A stretch of 64,000 nt of DNA from Verrucomicrobiales bacterium (GCA_015075445.1 JABTUJ010000014.1:1-64000), one strand, 5' to 3'. Counted from the first letter of the stretch, positions 19,743 to 29,653 are shown. The notes: generated by a model not told the origin, from the sequence alone. Program-made: numbers and translations.

Positions 19743-20213
19743 CAGGCGAATGGGGACTGGCGAATGAGGTTGGGGATGGAGGACAGGCGAATGGGGACTG
19801 GCGAATGAGGTTGGGGATGGAGGACAGGCGAATGGGGACTGGCGAACGAGGTTGGGGATGGAGGAACAGGCGAATAAGGACTGGCGAATGAGGCTGAGTG
19901 GAGGACAAGCGAATGGGGACGACGAATGAGAGTTGGGGATGGAGGACAGGCGAATGGGGACTGACGAATGAGGTTGGGGATGGAGGACAGGCGAATGGGG
20001 ACTGGCGAAATGAGGTTAGGGGTGGAGGACAGGCGAATGGGGACTGGCAAGTGAGGTTGGGGTGGAGGACAGGCGAATGGGGACTGGCGAATGAGGTTGG
20101 GGGTGGAGGACAGGCGAATGGGGACTGGCGAATGAGGTTGGGGATGGAGGACAGGCGAATGGGGACTGGCGAATGAGGTTGGGGGTGGAGGACAGGCGAA
20201 TAGGGACTGGCGG
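19743..20213. repeat. 41 bp tandem repeat, about 12 copies
   Basis: The unit is CAGGCGAATGGGGACTGG + CGAATGAGGTTGGGGATGGAGGA, a 41 bp period. Copies begin near 19743, 19784, 19825, 19866, 19905, 19947, 19987, 20029, 20069, 20110, 20150 and 20192, with small indels. An inverted fragment, TGCCTGTCCCCATTCG, lies at 20261-20276 just outside. Every reading frame is open on both strands, but the translations are only repeat peptides. The remainder of 19478-20345 shows no gene. Confidence 0.95.
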
Positions 20214-20345
20214 ATGGTGGGAGCGGTTTATGGCCAGCAAGTCATCCGTGTGACCTGATTTGCCTGTCCCCATTCGTCTGTCGTACTCGCGCTGTGACGG
20301 ACGCTTGCCGGGAGGGCAGGGGGGGAGCAAGCTGGGCGTCATCCT

Positions 20346-21233
20346 GTGCTGAGACTGGAACATCTGGCGGAGTTGCTCGGTGCGCACCGCGACGCGGCGG
20401 CGGTGCGGGTCCAGGAGTTTGCGGTGGGTGGACGTTGGCTCGCGTTCAACACGCGCCCGGCGGTGATGGGAGTGATCAACCTCTCGGCCGATTCGTGGTA
20501 TCGCGAGAGTGTGTGCGCGAGCGCCGACGCCGCGATTCGGCGGGGGCGGGTGCTGACGGCGCAGGGGGCGGACCTGGTGGATGTGGGGGCGGAATCCACG
20601 CTGGCGCATGCGGCGCGCGTGGACGATGCCGGTCAGACGAGTCAACTCCTGCCGGTGATCCGCACGCTGACCCAGGCCGGCATCGCCGTTTCGATGGAGA
20701 CCTACCAGCCGGCGGTGACCCGGGCTGGACTCGAGGCGGGCGCGGCCGTGCTGAACCTGACCGGCGCGGAGCGGAGCGACGAGATGTACCGGATGGTGGC
20801 GGCCCACGACGCCGCGGTGATCATCTGTCATGTGCAAGGGGCCAACGTGCGGGAGGTCGGTGACTTCGATTTCGGAACCGACCCCACCGAGAACATGTAC
20901 GAGTATTTCGCCCGGCAGATCGAGATCGCGTCGCGGAATGGCGTGGGGAAGATCCTGATCGATCCCGGGCTCGGGTTCTACTACCGGAACCTCCAGGACA
21001 GCGCGCTGCGGGTGCGGCACCAGATGCGGACGTTTCTGAACACCTTCCGGCTGCGGCGCCTGGGTTTTCCGGTCTGCCACGCGTTGCCGCACGCGTTTGA
21101 CTACTTCGGCGAGGAAGTGCGCTGTGCCGAGCCGTTCTTTGCGGTGCTGGCCGCGCTTGGCCGGACGGATCTGTTCCGCACGCACGAGGTGCCGCGCATC
21201 CGGGCGGTGCTCGACACCTTGGAGGTCTACTGA
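20346..21233 (+). CDS. Dihydropteroate-synthase-like pterin-binding domain protein
   Basis: 295 residues from a GTG start, cytosolic, one domain. The TIM-barrel signature of FolP-type enzymes is visible: GVINLSADSW from G42, DVGAEST at 79-85 and DPGLGF from D206. Several catalytic positions diverge. The usual Asp-Thr in strand 3 is MET, the NDVSG strand is LNLTGAE, and the SRK motif that holds the pteroate/phosphate end is absent (CHALPHAF instead). It therefore probably binds a pterin or related cofactor without making dihydropteroate. It stands alone, convergent with the cytochrome gene 16 bases downstream. Confidence 0.6.
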   Translation: MLRLEHLAELLGAHRDAAAVRVQEFAVGGRWLAFNTRPAVMGVINLSADSWYRESVCASADAAIRRGRVLTAQGADLVDVGAESTLAHAARVDDAGQTSQLLPVIRTLTQAGIAVSMETYQPAVTRAGLEAGAAVLNLTGAERSDEMYRMVAAHDAAVIICHVQGANVREVGDFDFGTDPTENMYEYFARQIEIASRNGVGKILIDPGLGFYYRNLQDSALRVRHQMRTFLNTFRLRRLGFPVCHALPHAFDYFGEEVRCAEPFFAVLAALGRTDLFRTHEVPRIRAVLDTLEVY

Positions 21234-21249
21234 ACGCCAGCCGACTTCT

Positions 21250-23043
21250 TTACTCGTACCCGCCGGCGGTGCGATCGGTGGCTTGAGGGAGGTTCTCGAG
21301 CAGGCCGGGCGGCGGTGGGGCTTCGGCGGCCAGCGAGAGGTAGGCCCAGATGGACGCGATCTGGCGGGCGGTGTCGCCCTCCAGGATGTGCGTGACCGAC
21401 GCTTGGCCTTCCGGCCAGAACGCCGGCATGCGCGTGCCGGCACGGAGGAGCCCCGGGTTTTCGAGGTAGCGTCGGAACCAATCCCAGTGGAGCCGCTGGG
21501 TCATCCGTGTGAGGTCCATGACCGAGATGCCCAGCGAAGGATGTGGCCCGAACCGGTGACACTGGATGCAGGCGTAGCCGTTGACGCCCACGAGTTCGGC
21601 GCCAGCTTTCACCTCGCCCGGCGGGGCCGGGTTCAGGCGGCCAGGCCGGGCGTCGGCGGCCAGAAGCTCCGCGGTGAGAGGCCCCACGTTGACGGTGCCG
21701 AACTGCGGCATGCGCACGCCCATGTACGGCCGGACGGTACCCGCGTTGGTGAGCACTTCCGCCAGCCATTCGGGTCGGAGCTTGTGTCCCACCCCGCTGA
21801 GGTGCGGCGGCAGTCGGCCTTCGTCGCCCAGGTCATAGTCGCTGAGCGTCTGGAAGAAGTCCGAGCGGCTGGCTCCCGGTCCGCCCCATCCGTCCCGCGA
21901 ATGGCAGGCAAGACAGTTCAACGTGGCCAGCGTATGCACGACGCGCTCGGCTGGTGGGGGCGTGGTCCGCAAGCGATCGGGATGCCGGAGGGTTTCCTGC
22001 AGCGCAGTCCGTTGCGCCGCGCTCAGAACGTAGCGGGGTGCGGTCGGAGGCGGGGTTGTCGCCAGACAACCGGTGGCGGCGTCGGGGTCGAGCTCCGCGA
22101 GGGGTTTGGCGACGAGGCGGGAGGGGAGGGCGGGTTGGTCGGGGCCGAGTTCGTGGCAGGCCGCGCAGCCGACTTCGGCGAACAACGCCCGGCCGCGCTT
22201 CGCTTGGGTCGGGTCCACGACCCAGCCCCGTGTTGATCGTGGTTCGGCCAATTCCCTGGCGTGTTCGGCCTGGAGATAGGCGGTGATGGCCCGGGCTTCG
22301 GCCTCGGTGAGGTTCAGGGCGGGCATGCGTCCGCCGGGTCGGACTGCGAGGGGATCCAGCAGGAAGCGCGCAAGGCCGGCGGGCTGGTACTTGGCCGCCA
22401 GGTTGGGCAAGGGTTGCGAGTTGTCCTGGAGCTGGCGCAGGACGTATTGGATGGCGTCGGGATCGGACGGACCGCCCCCGGCGAGACCGAAGAGGGCGCG
22501 GGGCCCTTCGTAGGGCGGATGGCACGCCACGCATCCGGTCTGGTGGTAGAGGATGCGTCCCTGTTGCCGCAGGAAGGAACCCGGCGCGGCGGATGCGGGC
22601 GGCGAGGTGGGCTCGTTTTCGAGCGACCACAGGAAATGGACGAGGTCGTCCGCAGCGGTCTCGCGCTGGGCAGGGGGCAGGCGATGCAGCACCGCGGGCA
22701 TCGTCGTGCCCGGTTTCACGCCCAGCGGATCCAGCAGCCAGGCGCGGACGTGGAGGGGGTCCAGTCGCGCCGCCACCTGACCCAGCCGCGGGGCAGGCTT
22801 CGGCCGCAGGCGATCCAGGACAGCGGGGGCCGCGGCGTGACAGGCAGTGCAATCGAGTTCCGCGAGCAGCACTTCCCCGGGCGCCAGACCGGGTAGGTCA
22901 AGATCCAGCGCGGGAAAGAGTGGCGGTCGCGGCCCGGCCCAAAGGCTGGCGCCGAGGAGCCCGCACCAGAGGAAGGTGCTCCGGGTGGCGCCGGCTCCCC
23001 GAGGGAACACGGGCTGGCGATGGTTGGTGGCCAAGTGATCCAT
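21250..23043 (-). CDS. Exported pentahaem c-type cytochrome-like protein
   Basis: 597 residues with an N-terminal hydrophobic segment (TFLWCGLLGASLWAGP) after a short charged start. Five CxxCH haem-attachment motifs occur at C65, C171, C293, C377 and C492. Each lies in a cytochrome-c-like fold that also carries a downstream Met ligand candidate in a GRMPAL, GVRMPQF or GTRMPAF context. The architecture resembles chains of cytochrome c domains that pass electrons in the periplasm of PVC bacteria. The partner is unknown; the HZS-alpha-like protein at 2.8-5.2 kb is the only other haem protein nearby. The ATG at 23043 was chosen because it places the signal segment near the start. Confidence 0.8.
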   Translation of the reverse strand: MDHLATNHRQPVFPRGAGATRSTFLWCGLLGASLWAGPRPPLFPALDLDLPGLAPGEVLLAELDCTACHAAAPAVLDRLRPKPAPRLGQVAARLDPLHVRAWLLDPLGVKPGTTMPAVLHRLPPAQRETAADDLVHFLWSLENEPTSPPASAAPGSFLRQQGRILYHQTGCVACHPPYEGPRALFGLAGGGPSDPDAIQYVLRQLQDNSQPLPNLAAKYQPAGLARFLLDPLAVRPGGRMPALNLTEAEARAITAYLQAEHARELAEPRSTRGWVVDPTQAKRGRALFAEVGCAACHELGPDQPALPSRLVAKPLAELDPDAATGCLATTPPPTAPRYVLSAAQRTALQETLRHPDRLRTTPPPAERVVHTLATLNCLACHSRDGWGGPGASRSDFFQTLSDYDLGDEGRLPPHLSGVGHKLRPEWLAEVLTNAGTVRPYMGVRMPQFGTVNVGPLTAELLAADARPGRLNPAPPGEVKAGAELVGVNGYACIQCHRFGPHPSLGISVMDLTRMTQRLHWDWFRRYLENPGLLRAGTRMPAFWPEGQASVTHILEGDTARQIASIWAYLSLAAEAPPPPGLLENLPQATDRTAGGYE

Positions 23044-23111
23044 GACACTGTGTGCCGCGGAAGGTACACGCGGCCGCGCCGTTGGGCACGTACTTCCTCC
23101 CATTGCCTCCC

Positions 23112-23609
<498 letters not shown>

Positions 23610-23668
23610 GCTTGAACCGGGAGAGGCGATTCCACAACCTCGTGGGCGCCCGGCACCCTGGCCCAACG

Positions 23669-24994
23669 ATGCGCGCCCTCGAACGTTTCTTCGATCTCGC
23701 CCGCCAGCGAACGAGCTGGCGCACGGAAATCACCGCGGGGCTGACGACCTTTGCGGCCATGGCCTACATCCTGGCGGTGAACCCGAACATCCTGGCGGTA
23801 ACCGGGATGGACCGGGGCGCGCTGCTCACCGCCACCGCGGTGGCCTCGGCGCTGATGACCACCGTTTTTGCGCTGGCGACCAACTATCCCATCGCCCTGG
23901 CGCCGGGCATGGGCATGAACGCCTTCTTCGCCTACACCCTGTGCCTCGGGATGGAGGTGCCGTGGCCGGCGGCGCTGGGCCTGGTCTTCCTGAGCGGCTG
24001 CCTGTTCCTGCTGCTGACGGTGACGGGCTTGCGGCGGCGCATCCTCGAGTCGCTGCCGGCGGAGCTCAAGATCGCCATCAGTTGCGGCATCGGCTTGTTC
24101 ATCGCGTTCATTGGTCTGAAGAACGCAGGCATCATCGCGCCCGATCCCAACACCTTCGTCACGGCGGGTGACCTGTCCGCGCCGGGCACGTTGCTGGCGC
24201 TGGGAGGAATCGTGCTGACGGCGGTGCTCGTGTGGCGCCGCGTTCGGGGGGCGATGATCCTGGCCATCCTGGTGCTGAGCGTGATCGGACTGTTCCTGCC
24301 GGCGCCGGACGGTGCCGGCAAGCTCACGAAGTGGCCCGCGGCGGTGGTGTCGCTGCCGGCGTCGCTTGAGCCGGGCTTTCTCAAGCTCGACCTGCACCAT
24401 GTGTTCGCGAACTTCCTGTTTCTGCTGCCGGCGTTGCTGGCGCTGCTGTTTGTGGACCTGTTCGACAACCTGGGCACGCTCATCGGCGTGACCCAGCGGG
24501 CCGGGTTGCTGGATGCCCAGGGCAACCTGCCGCGCATCGGTCGGGCCCTGGCGGCGGACGCGACGGCGGCGATGGTGGGGGCGTGTCTGGGCACGTCCAC
24601 GGTCACGAGCTACATCGAATCGGCCGCCGGGGTTGAGGAAGGCGGGCGCACGGGGCTGACGGCGCTGGTGGTGGCGGCGTGCTTTCTGTTGGCCTTGTGC
24701 TTCACGCCGCTGATCCTGGCGGTGCCGGCGGTGGCGACGGCCCCGGCGCTGGTGGTGGTGGGGATCTTCATGATGCAGGGGGTGACGCGGCTGGATCTGG
24801 GGGACTTTTCGGTGGCGGCCCCGTGTGTCCTGACGATGCTGTTGATGCCGTTGACGTCGAGTATCAGCGAGGGGCTGTCCCTCGGGTTCCTGTGCTATGT
24901 CGCTTTGCGGGTGGGCACGGGGCGGGCCCGGGAATTGACAGCGACGGCCTGGGTATTGGGGGTGCTGTTTCTCGCCCACGTGTTGTTCCGCTGA
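23669..24994 (+). CDS. NCS2/AzgA-type purine permease
   Basis: 441 residues, almost entirely hydrophobic, with about 12 membrane spans. AzgA-type signatures are clear: TTFAAMAYILAVNPNIL near the start, APGMGMNAFFAYT, VDLFDNLGTLIGV in the substrate-site helix, and GTSTVTSYIESAAGVEEGGR before the second half. Members import adenine, guanine and hypoxanthine with protons, and most characterised bacterial relatives are of this type. The ATG at 23669 gives the usual short soluble N-terminus (MRALERFFDLARQRTSWRTE). No purine genes lie beside it. Confidence 0.9.
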   Translation: MRALERFFDLARQRTSWRTEITAGLTTFAAMAYILAVNPNILAVTGMDRGALLTATAVASALMTTVFALATNYPIALAPGMGMNAFFAYTLCLGMEVPWPAALGLVFLSGCLFLLLTVTGLRRRILESLPAELKIAISCGIGLFIAFIGLKNAGIIAPDPNTFVTAGDLSAPGTLLALGGIVLTAVLVWRRVRGAMILAILVLSVIGLFLPAPDGAGKLTKWPAAVVSLPASLEPGFLKLDLHHVFANFLFLLPALLALLFVDLFDNLGTLIGVTQRAGLLDAQGNLPRIGRALAADATAAMVGACLGTSTVTSYIESAAGVEEGGRTGLTALVVAACFLLALCFTPLILAVPAVATAPALVVVGIFMMQGVTRLDLGDFSVAAPCVLTMLLMPLTSSISEGLSLGFLCYVALRVGTGRARELTATAWVLGVLFLAHVLFR

Positions 24995-25020
24995 GGCGGG
25001 GACAGGGGTGTGCTCCGGGG

Positions 25021-25050
25021 TTGACAAACTTAAGACTCTTAAGAAAGTCA
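25021..25050 (+). promoter_or_regulatory. Candidate promoter with CTTAAG dyad upstream of GH51 gene
   Basis: A perfect TTGACA at 25021-25026 is followed by CTTAAG-ACT-CTTAAG at 25029-25043, a 6 bp dyad with a three-base centre, then AAAGTC where a -10 would fall. It lies about 65 bases before the GH51 ATG. A related string, AACTTA-N6-TTAAGAAA, occurs at 49098-49117. It could be an operator in the promoter spacer. The -10 match is poor, so the promoter call is tentative. Confidence 0.4.
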
Positions 25051-25112
25051 GCGCCGTGATCCCGCGCGTTCGAATTCTCGCTTCCCGCCCACGCGGGTCC
25101 GCTCTCTACCGC

Positions 25113-27491
25113 ATGAAAACTCCGCTGTATTCCTGGGTGGCCTTGCCGCTCCTCCTCGCCGCGTTCTCCATACACGCCGCGTCCACGGCCTCGCTCCGCG
25201 TGCAGGTGGACCAACCCCGTCACGCCGTGGCGCCGACCCTCTGGGGGATCTTTTTCGAGGACATCAACCTCTCCGCCGACGGCGGCATCTATCCGGAGTT
25301 CGTCCGGAACCGCTCGTTCGAGGACGCGGAGCAGCCTGAGCATTGGACCCTGAACCAGGCCGCGGGGGGCACCAGCCGGATGCAGATCGACAGCCGGCAG
25401 CCGCTGAATCCGTTGAACCGCCGGAGCCTGCGGGTCGAGGTGCACGGCCCGGGCACGCTGGCCAACTCGGGCTATTGGGGGATGAACGTGGTGCAGGGAG
25501 AGCGGTACCGCGCGCGATTGGCGGCGCGCGCCGCTGACGGCTTTGCCGGCCCGCTGACCATCGCCCTGGTCGAGCGCGGGGAAGGCAGGTCGCTGGCCGA
25601 GGGGCAGGTGACGGGGCTGTCGGGCGGGTGGCAATACCACGAGCTCGAGCTCACGGCCGCCGGGACGGATCCGCGGGCGACGCTCGCGCTGCGGTTCGCC
25701 GGTCAGGGCACCTTCTGGCTGGACATGGTCTCGGTGATGCCGGTCCGGACGTGGAAGGGGCATGGCCTGCGTCCGGATCTCTGCGAGATGCTGGCGGCGC
25801 TGCGGCCGGCGTTCCTGCGGTTTCCCGGCGGTTGCTGGGTGGAGGGCGATGACATGGCGCACATGTACCAGTGGAAGCGCACGATTGGAGATCCGGCGCA
25901 TCGCACGCCGCTTTGGAACATCTGGCAGTACTGGGCCACGCACGGGCTGGGTTACCACGAGTACCTGCAGTTGGCGGAAGACCTGGGCGCCGAGCCCATG
26001 TTCTGCATCAACGTCGGCATGTCGCATCGGGAGGTGGCGCCGCTGGACCAGATGGGGGCGTGGGTGCAGGACGCGCTGGATGCGGTCGAATACGCGAACG
26101 GGCCGGTCGATTCGGTTTGGGGCGCGCAGCGGGCGCGCAACGGGCATCCGGCGCCGTTCGGGATGAAGTACCTCGAGATTGGCAACGAGAACGGCGGGCC
26201 GGCGTATCACGAGCGCTGGGACCTGTTCCACCAGGCGCTGAAGGCGAAGCACCCCGACCTGCAGCTCATCGCCAACGTCTGGGGCGGCTACCCGACCAAC
26301 CGGATGCCGGACATCATCGACGAGCATTACTACAACAACCCGGAGTTCTTCATGCAGCAGGCGGACCGTTACGACACGTACGATCGCAAAGGCCCGAAGG
26401 TGTTCGTGGGCGAGTACGCGGTGACATCGGGTGCCGGCCGGGGCAACCTGCGGGGCGCCATCGGGGAGGCGGCGTTCATGACGGGTCTGGAGCGCAACTC
26501 GGATGTCGTGGTCATGGCGGCCTACGCGCCGCTGTTCGTGAACGTCCATCACCAGCGCTGGCCGATTAATCTGATCACCTTCGACCGCTCGCGCGCCTTC
26601 GGCCTGCCCAGCTATTACGTCCAGCAGTTGTTCAGCGTGCACCGCGGCGACGTGGTGCTGCCGATCACGGTGGCGGCCCCCGAGACTGATCCCTCCCCGC
26701 GCGGCGGGGCGATCGGGGTGGGCACGTGGCTGACCCAGGCGGAGTTCAAGGACCTGCGCGTCACCCGCGGCGCGGAGACGCTGTTCGCCAGCGACTTCGC
26801 GGCCGGCACGGCGGGCTGGCGATTTCTGGGCGGGGGTGACTGGACGACGCAGGCGGGTGCGTTGGTGCAGCGCAGCCGGCGGGAGAACGTCCGGGCGCTG
26901 GCGGGCGACAAGGCGTGGACGGACTACACCTACTCGCTCAAGGCCCGGAAGCTGGGCGGCGCGGAGGGGTTCCTGATTCTGTTCCGGGTGCAGGACGACG
27001 AGGCGAAGTCATGGTGGAACCTCGGGGGCTGGGGCAACCAGCGCCATGCCCTCGAAATGGGCGGCATCGTGGGCAACGAAGTCAACGGGTCGATCGAGAC
27101 CGGCCGGTGGTACGACATCCGCATCGAGGTGGCCGGCCGCCGGATCCGCTGTTACCTGGATGGCCAGTTGCTGCATGACGTGGCGACGCCGGCCATCCGG
27201 TCCTTGTACGCGAGCGCCACGCGCGACAACGCGAGTGGCGAGGTCATCGTCAAGGTGGTCAACGTGGACGCGGAAGCGATCGCGGCGGAGGTGGAGCTGG
27301 CCGGGATACGAGAGACGGCGGGGAACGGCCGCGCCGTGGTGTTGACGTCGGCGAATCCCCTGGACGAGAACACGCTCGAAGAGCCCACCAAAGTGGCGCC
27401 GAAGTCGCGGCCGTTGACGGTGGGGGGGCGGACTTTCACGCACGAATTCCCGGGCAACTCGCTGACGGTGTTGCGCGTCCCGGTCCGTTGA
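25113..27491 (+). CDS. Secreted GH51 alpha-L-arabinofuranosidase with C-terminal concanavalin-like insert
   Basis: 792 residues with signal peptide MKTPLYSWVALPLLLAAFSIHA. The N-terminus has a carbohydrate-binding beta-sandwich (LWGIFFEDINLSADGGIYPE, SYWGMNVVQGERYRARL-like). The barrel follows with FLRFPGGCWVEGDDM, the acid/base E359 in EIGNEN and the nucleophile E434 in VGEYA, as expected for clan A GH51 enzymes that release arabinose from arabinan or arabinoxylan. Unlike the neighbouring paralogue it carries an inserted concanavalin/DUF1080-like domain (about 525-690: VGTWLTQAEFKDLRV ... WYDIRIEVAGRRIRCYLDG) inside the C-terminal beta domain. It is followed directly by a second GH51 gene on the same strand. 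Confidence 0.9.
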   Translation: MKTPLYSWVALPLLLAAFSIHAASTASLRVQVDQPRHAVAPTLWGIFFEDINLSADGGIYPEFVRNRSFEDAEQPEHWTLNQAAGGTSRMQIDSRQPLNPLNRRSLRVEVHGPGTLANSGYWGMNVVQGERYRARLAARAADGFAGPLTIALVERGEGRSLAEGQVTGLSGGWQYHELELTAAGTDPRATLALRFAGQGTFWLDMVSVMPVRTWKGHGLRPDLCEMLAALRPAFLRFPGGCWVEGDDMAHMYQWKRTIGDPAHRTPLWNIWQYWATHGLGYHEYLQLAEDLGAEPMFCINVGMSHREVAPLDQMGAWVQDALDAVEYANGPVDSVWGAQRARNGHPAPFGMKYLEIGNENGGPAYHERWDLFHQALKAKHPDLQLIANVWGGYPTNRMPDIIDEHYYNNPEFFMQQADRYDTYDRKGPKVFVGEYAVTSGAGRGNLRGAIGEAAFMTGLERNSDVVVMAAYAPLFVNVHHQRWPINLITFDRSRAFGLPSYYVQQLFSVHRGDVVLPITVAAPETDPSPRGGAIGVGTWLTQAEFKDLRVTRGAETLFASDFAAGTAGWRFLGGGDWTTQAGALVQRSRRENVRALAGDKAWTDYTYSLKARKLGGAEGFLILFRVQDDEAKSWWNLGGWGNQRHALEMGGIVGNEVNGSIETGRWYDIRIEVAGRRIRCYLDGQLLHDVATPAIRSLYASATRDNASGEVIVKVVNVDAEAIAAEVELAGIRETAGNGRAVVLTSANPLDENTLEEPTKVAPKSRPLTVGGRTFTHEFPGNSLTVLRVPVR

Positions 27492-27540
27492 ACTTCATCT
27501 GCCTTGTTCCCGTGCTCCCCATGCGTTCTTCGCTCAACGT

Positions 27541-27605
27541 TGTGGTGCAGGCGTCCCGCCTGCCGCGTTCCCGCACCCCGGCGGTGCAGGCGTCCCACCG
27601 GCAAC
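27541..27605. repeat. Direct/palindromic GGTGCAGGCGTCCC repeats
   Basis: Two copies of GGTGCAGGCGTCCC(G/A)CC lie at about 27544 and 27582 between the two GH51 genes. A third, similar copy is at about 2288 in the 5' part of the GH106-like gene. They resemble the GTGCAGGCTGGAAGC module of the composite repeat. They lie in the leader of the second GH51 reading frame, which argues for a start downstream of them. Confidence 0.7.
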
Positions 27606-27667
27606 CATCGGTTCCCACCGTACTTCCCGGATCGGTATCCGCGCGATTCCGCCCATTGACCTGCTCG

Positions 27668-29653
27668 ATGCTCGCGTTGGTGGGCGGCGTCTGGCTCATC
27701 TGCCTTGGGCCAGCCCGTGGTGCGGAACCGCCGCCAGTCCGGTTAATCGTTCAGGCCGATCAGCCCGGGGCCGCCCCGACGCGTCACGGCGTGTTCTTCG
27801 AGGACATCAACTACGGGGCTGACGGCGGTCTGTATCCGGAGCGCGTGAAGAATCGGGCCTTCGAGTTTCCCGACCCTTTGATGGGGTGGCACGAAATTGG
27901 CAGGGCCGGCGCCAGCGGTTCCGTGGCGGTGCTGACCGATGACCCGTTTCACCCCACGAGCCCGAACTACCTGCGGATCACTGCTGATGGTGAAAGCGCC
28001 GGGTACGGGGTGGCGAACGGAGGTTTCTTCGGGATGGGCGCGCATCGGGGCCAACGGTTCACGGTCAGCCTCCGGGCACGGGCGCCGCACGGCCCGGCGC
28101 CGCTATTGACTGTGGAGTTGGTCAAACGGGACGGCCGGCCGCTGGCCCGAACGACCTTCCGGGTCACCGGTTCGGAGTGGGCGCGCCATACCCGGACGAT
28201 CAAGGTGAGCGTGACCGAACCGCAAGCCCGGCTGGAGCTGTCTCTCACCGCCCCGGGGACGCTGGACGTGGACGACGTGTCGCTGTTTCCGCGCGATACC
28301 TGGAAGCGCCGCCCCAACGGGCTGCGGGCCGACCTGGTGCAGTGGCTCGCGGACTTGAAGCCGGCGTTCCTGCGGTTCCCCGGCGGCTGCATTGTCGAGG
28401 GACGCACGCTCGCGACGCGTTACCAGTGGAAGACCACCATCGGGAAGCTGGAGGAACGACGGTTGATCATCAACCGCTGGAACGATGAATTTCAGCACCG
28501 CCCCGCGCCGGACTACTTCCAGTCGTTCGGGCTCGGGTTCTACGAGTACTTCCTGCTGGCCGAGGACCTGGGGGCCGAGCCGATGCCCATCCTCAACTGC
28601 GGGATGGCCTGCCAGTTCAACTCGGGCGAACTCGTTCCGCTCGACGAGCTGGATCCCTACATCCAGGACGCGCTGGACCTGATCGAGGTTGCCAACGGCG
28701 CGGTGACGTCGCCCTGGGGTGCGCGGCGCGCGGCGCTGGGGCATCCCCGGCCGTGTGGACTCAAGCTGCTCGGGATCGGCAACGAGCAATGGGGTCCCCA
28801 GTACCTCGAACGCTACGAGGCGTTCGCTCGGGTCCTGACGGCGCGGCATCCGGAGGTCCAGTTGATTGCGAGTGCCGGTCCGCGCCCGGAGGACGAGCTC
28901 TTCCACTTTCTCTGGCCCCGGCTGCGCGAGTTGAACGCCGCCATCGTGGACGAGCACTGCTACGCCCGACCCGAGTGGTTCCTGGACAACAGCCAGCGCT
29001 ATGACGCCTACGACCGCACCGGGCCGAAGGTGTTCATGGGCGAGTACGCCGCGCAGAGCGACAAGGTGGTGAGCATCGCGAACCGCAACAACTGGGAATG
29101 CGCGCTGGCGGAGGCGGCCTATCTGACCGGTCTCGAGCGCAACAGCGCCGTGGTCACCCTGGCCTGTTACGCCCCCTTGTTCGGGCACCAGGAAGGCTGG
29201 CAGTGGCGACCGAACCTCATTTGGTTCAACAACCTCGATGCCTATGGCACGCCGAACTACTACGTGCAGCAGCTCTTCAGCCTGCATCGGGGCGATCACG
29301 TCCTTCCGACGCAGCTCGAGGGGGCTGTTCCACGGAGCGACGATGGTCAGCCACGCCTCTATGCCAGCGCAACGCGCGATGACCGCAGGGGCGAGGTGAT
29401 TCTCAAGCTCGTGAATGCCACGCCCACCCCGCAATCCGTCGAGATCCTGCTGACCGGCGCGCGCAGTGTAAAACGCCAGGCGCACATGATCCTGCTGGCC
29501 GGAAGTCATCTCCGGGACGTGAACAGCTTTAGCGAGCCGCGTCGCGTGGTGCCCCACGAATCCAGGGTTCGCGTGGACGGCCCGCGCTTCGTCCAGACGC
29601 TCAGACCGCACTCGCTGAGCGTGCTGCGCCTCGGGGTTTCGCTGGAGCGCTGA
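27668..29653 (+). CDS. Secreted GH51 alpha-L-arabinofuranosidase, second paralogue
   Basis: 661 residues from ATG 27668, giving a compact signal peptide (MLALVGGVWLICLGPARGA). The frame is open back to 27488 but runs through repeats there. The domain order matches the preceding gene without the inserted concanavalin domain: binding sandwich (GVFFEDINYGADGGLYPE), barrel with FLRFPGGCIVEG, acid/base E373 in GIGNEQWG, nucleophile E459 in MGEYA, and a C-terminal beta domain. NCGMACQFNSGELVPLDELDPYIQDALDLIE is characteristic of GH51. The tandem pair probably splits side-chain and backbone arabinose linkages; this is inferred from their divergence, not shown. Confidence 0.88.
   Translation: MLALVGGVWLICLGPARGAEPPPVRLIVQADQPGAAPTRHGVFFEDINYGADGGLYPERVKNRAFEFPDPLMGWHEIGRAGASGSVAVLTDDPFHPTSPNYLRITADGESAGYGVANGGFFGMGAHRGQRFTVSLRARAPHGPAPLLTVELVKRDGRPLARTTFRVTGSEWARHTRTIKVSVTEPQARLELSLTAPGTLDVDDVSLFPRDTWKRRPNGLRADLVQWLADLKPAFLRFPGGCIVEGRTLATRYQWKTTIGKLEERRLIINRWNDEFQHRPAPDYFQSFGLGFYEYFLLAEDLGAEPMPILNCGMACQFNSGELVPLDELDPYIQDALDLIEVANGAVTSPWGARRAALGHPRPCGLKLLGIGNEQWGPQYLERYEAFARVLTARHPEVQLIASAGPRPEDELFHFLWPRLRELNAAIVDEHCYARPEWFLDNSQRYDAYDRTGPKVFMGEYAAQSDKVVSIANRNNWECALAEAAYLTGLERNSAVVTLACYAPLFGHQEGWQWRPNLIWFNNLDAYGTPNYYVQQLFSLHRGDHVLPTQLEGAVPRSDDGQPRLYASATRDDRRGEVILKLVNATPTPQSVEILLTGARSVKRQAHMILLAGSHLRDVNSFSEPRRVVPHESRVRVDGPRFVQTLRPHSLSVLRLGVSLER

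Noticed and set aside
19743..20213. Possible CRISPR array
   Set aside because: Units are contiguous with no unique spacers, and no cas genes are present.
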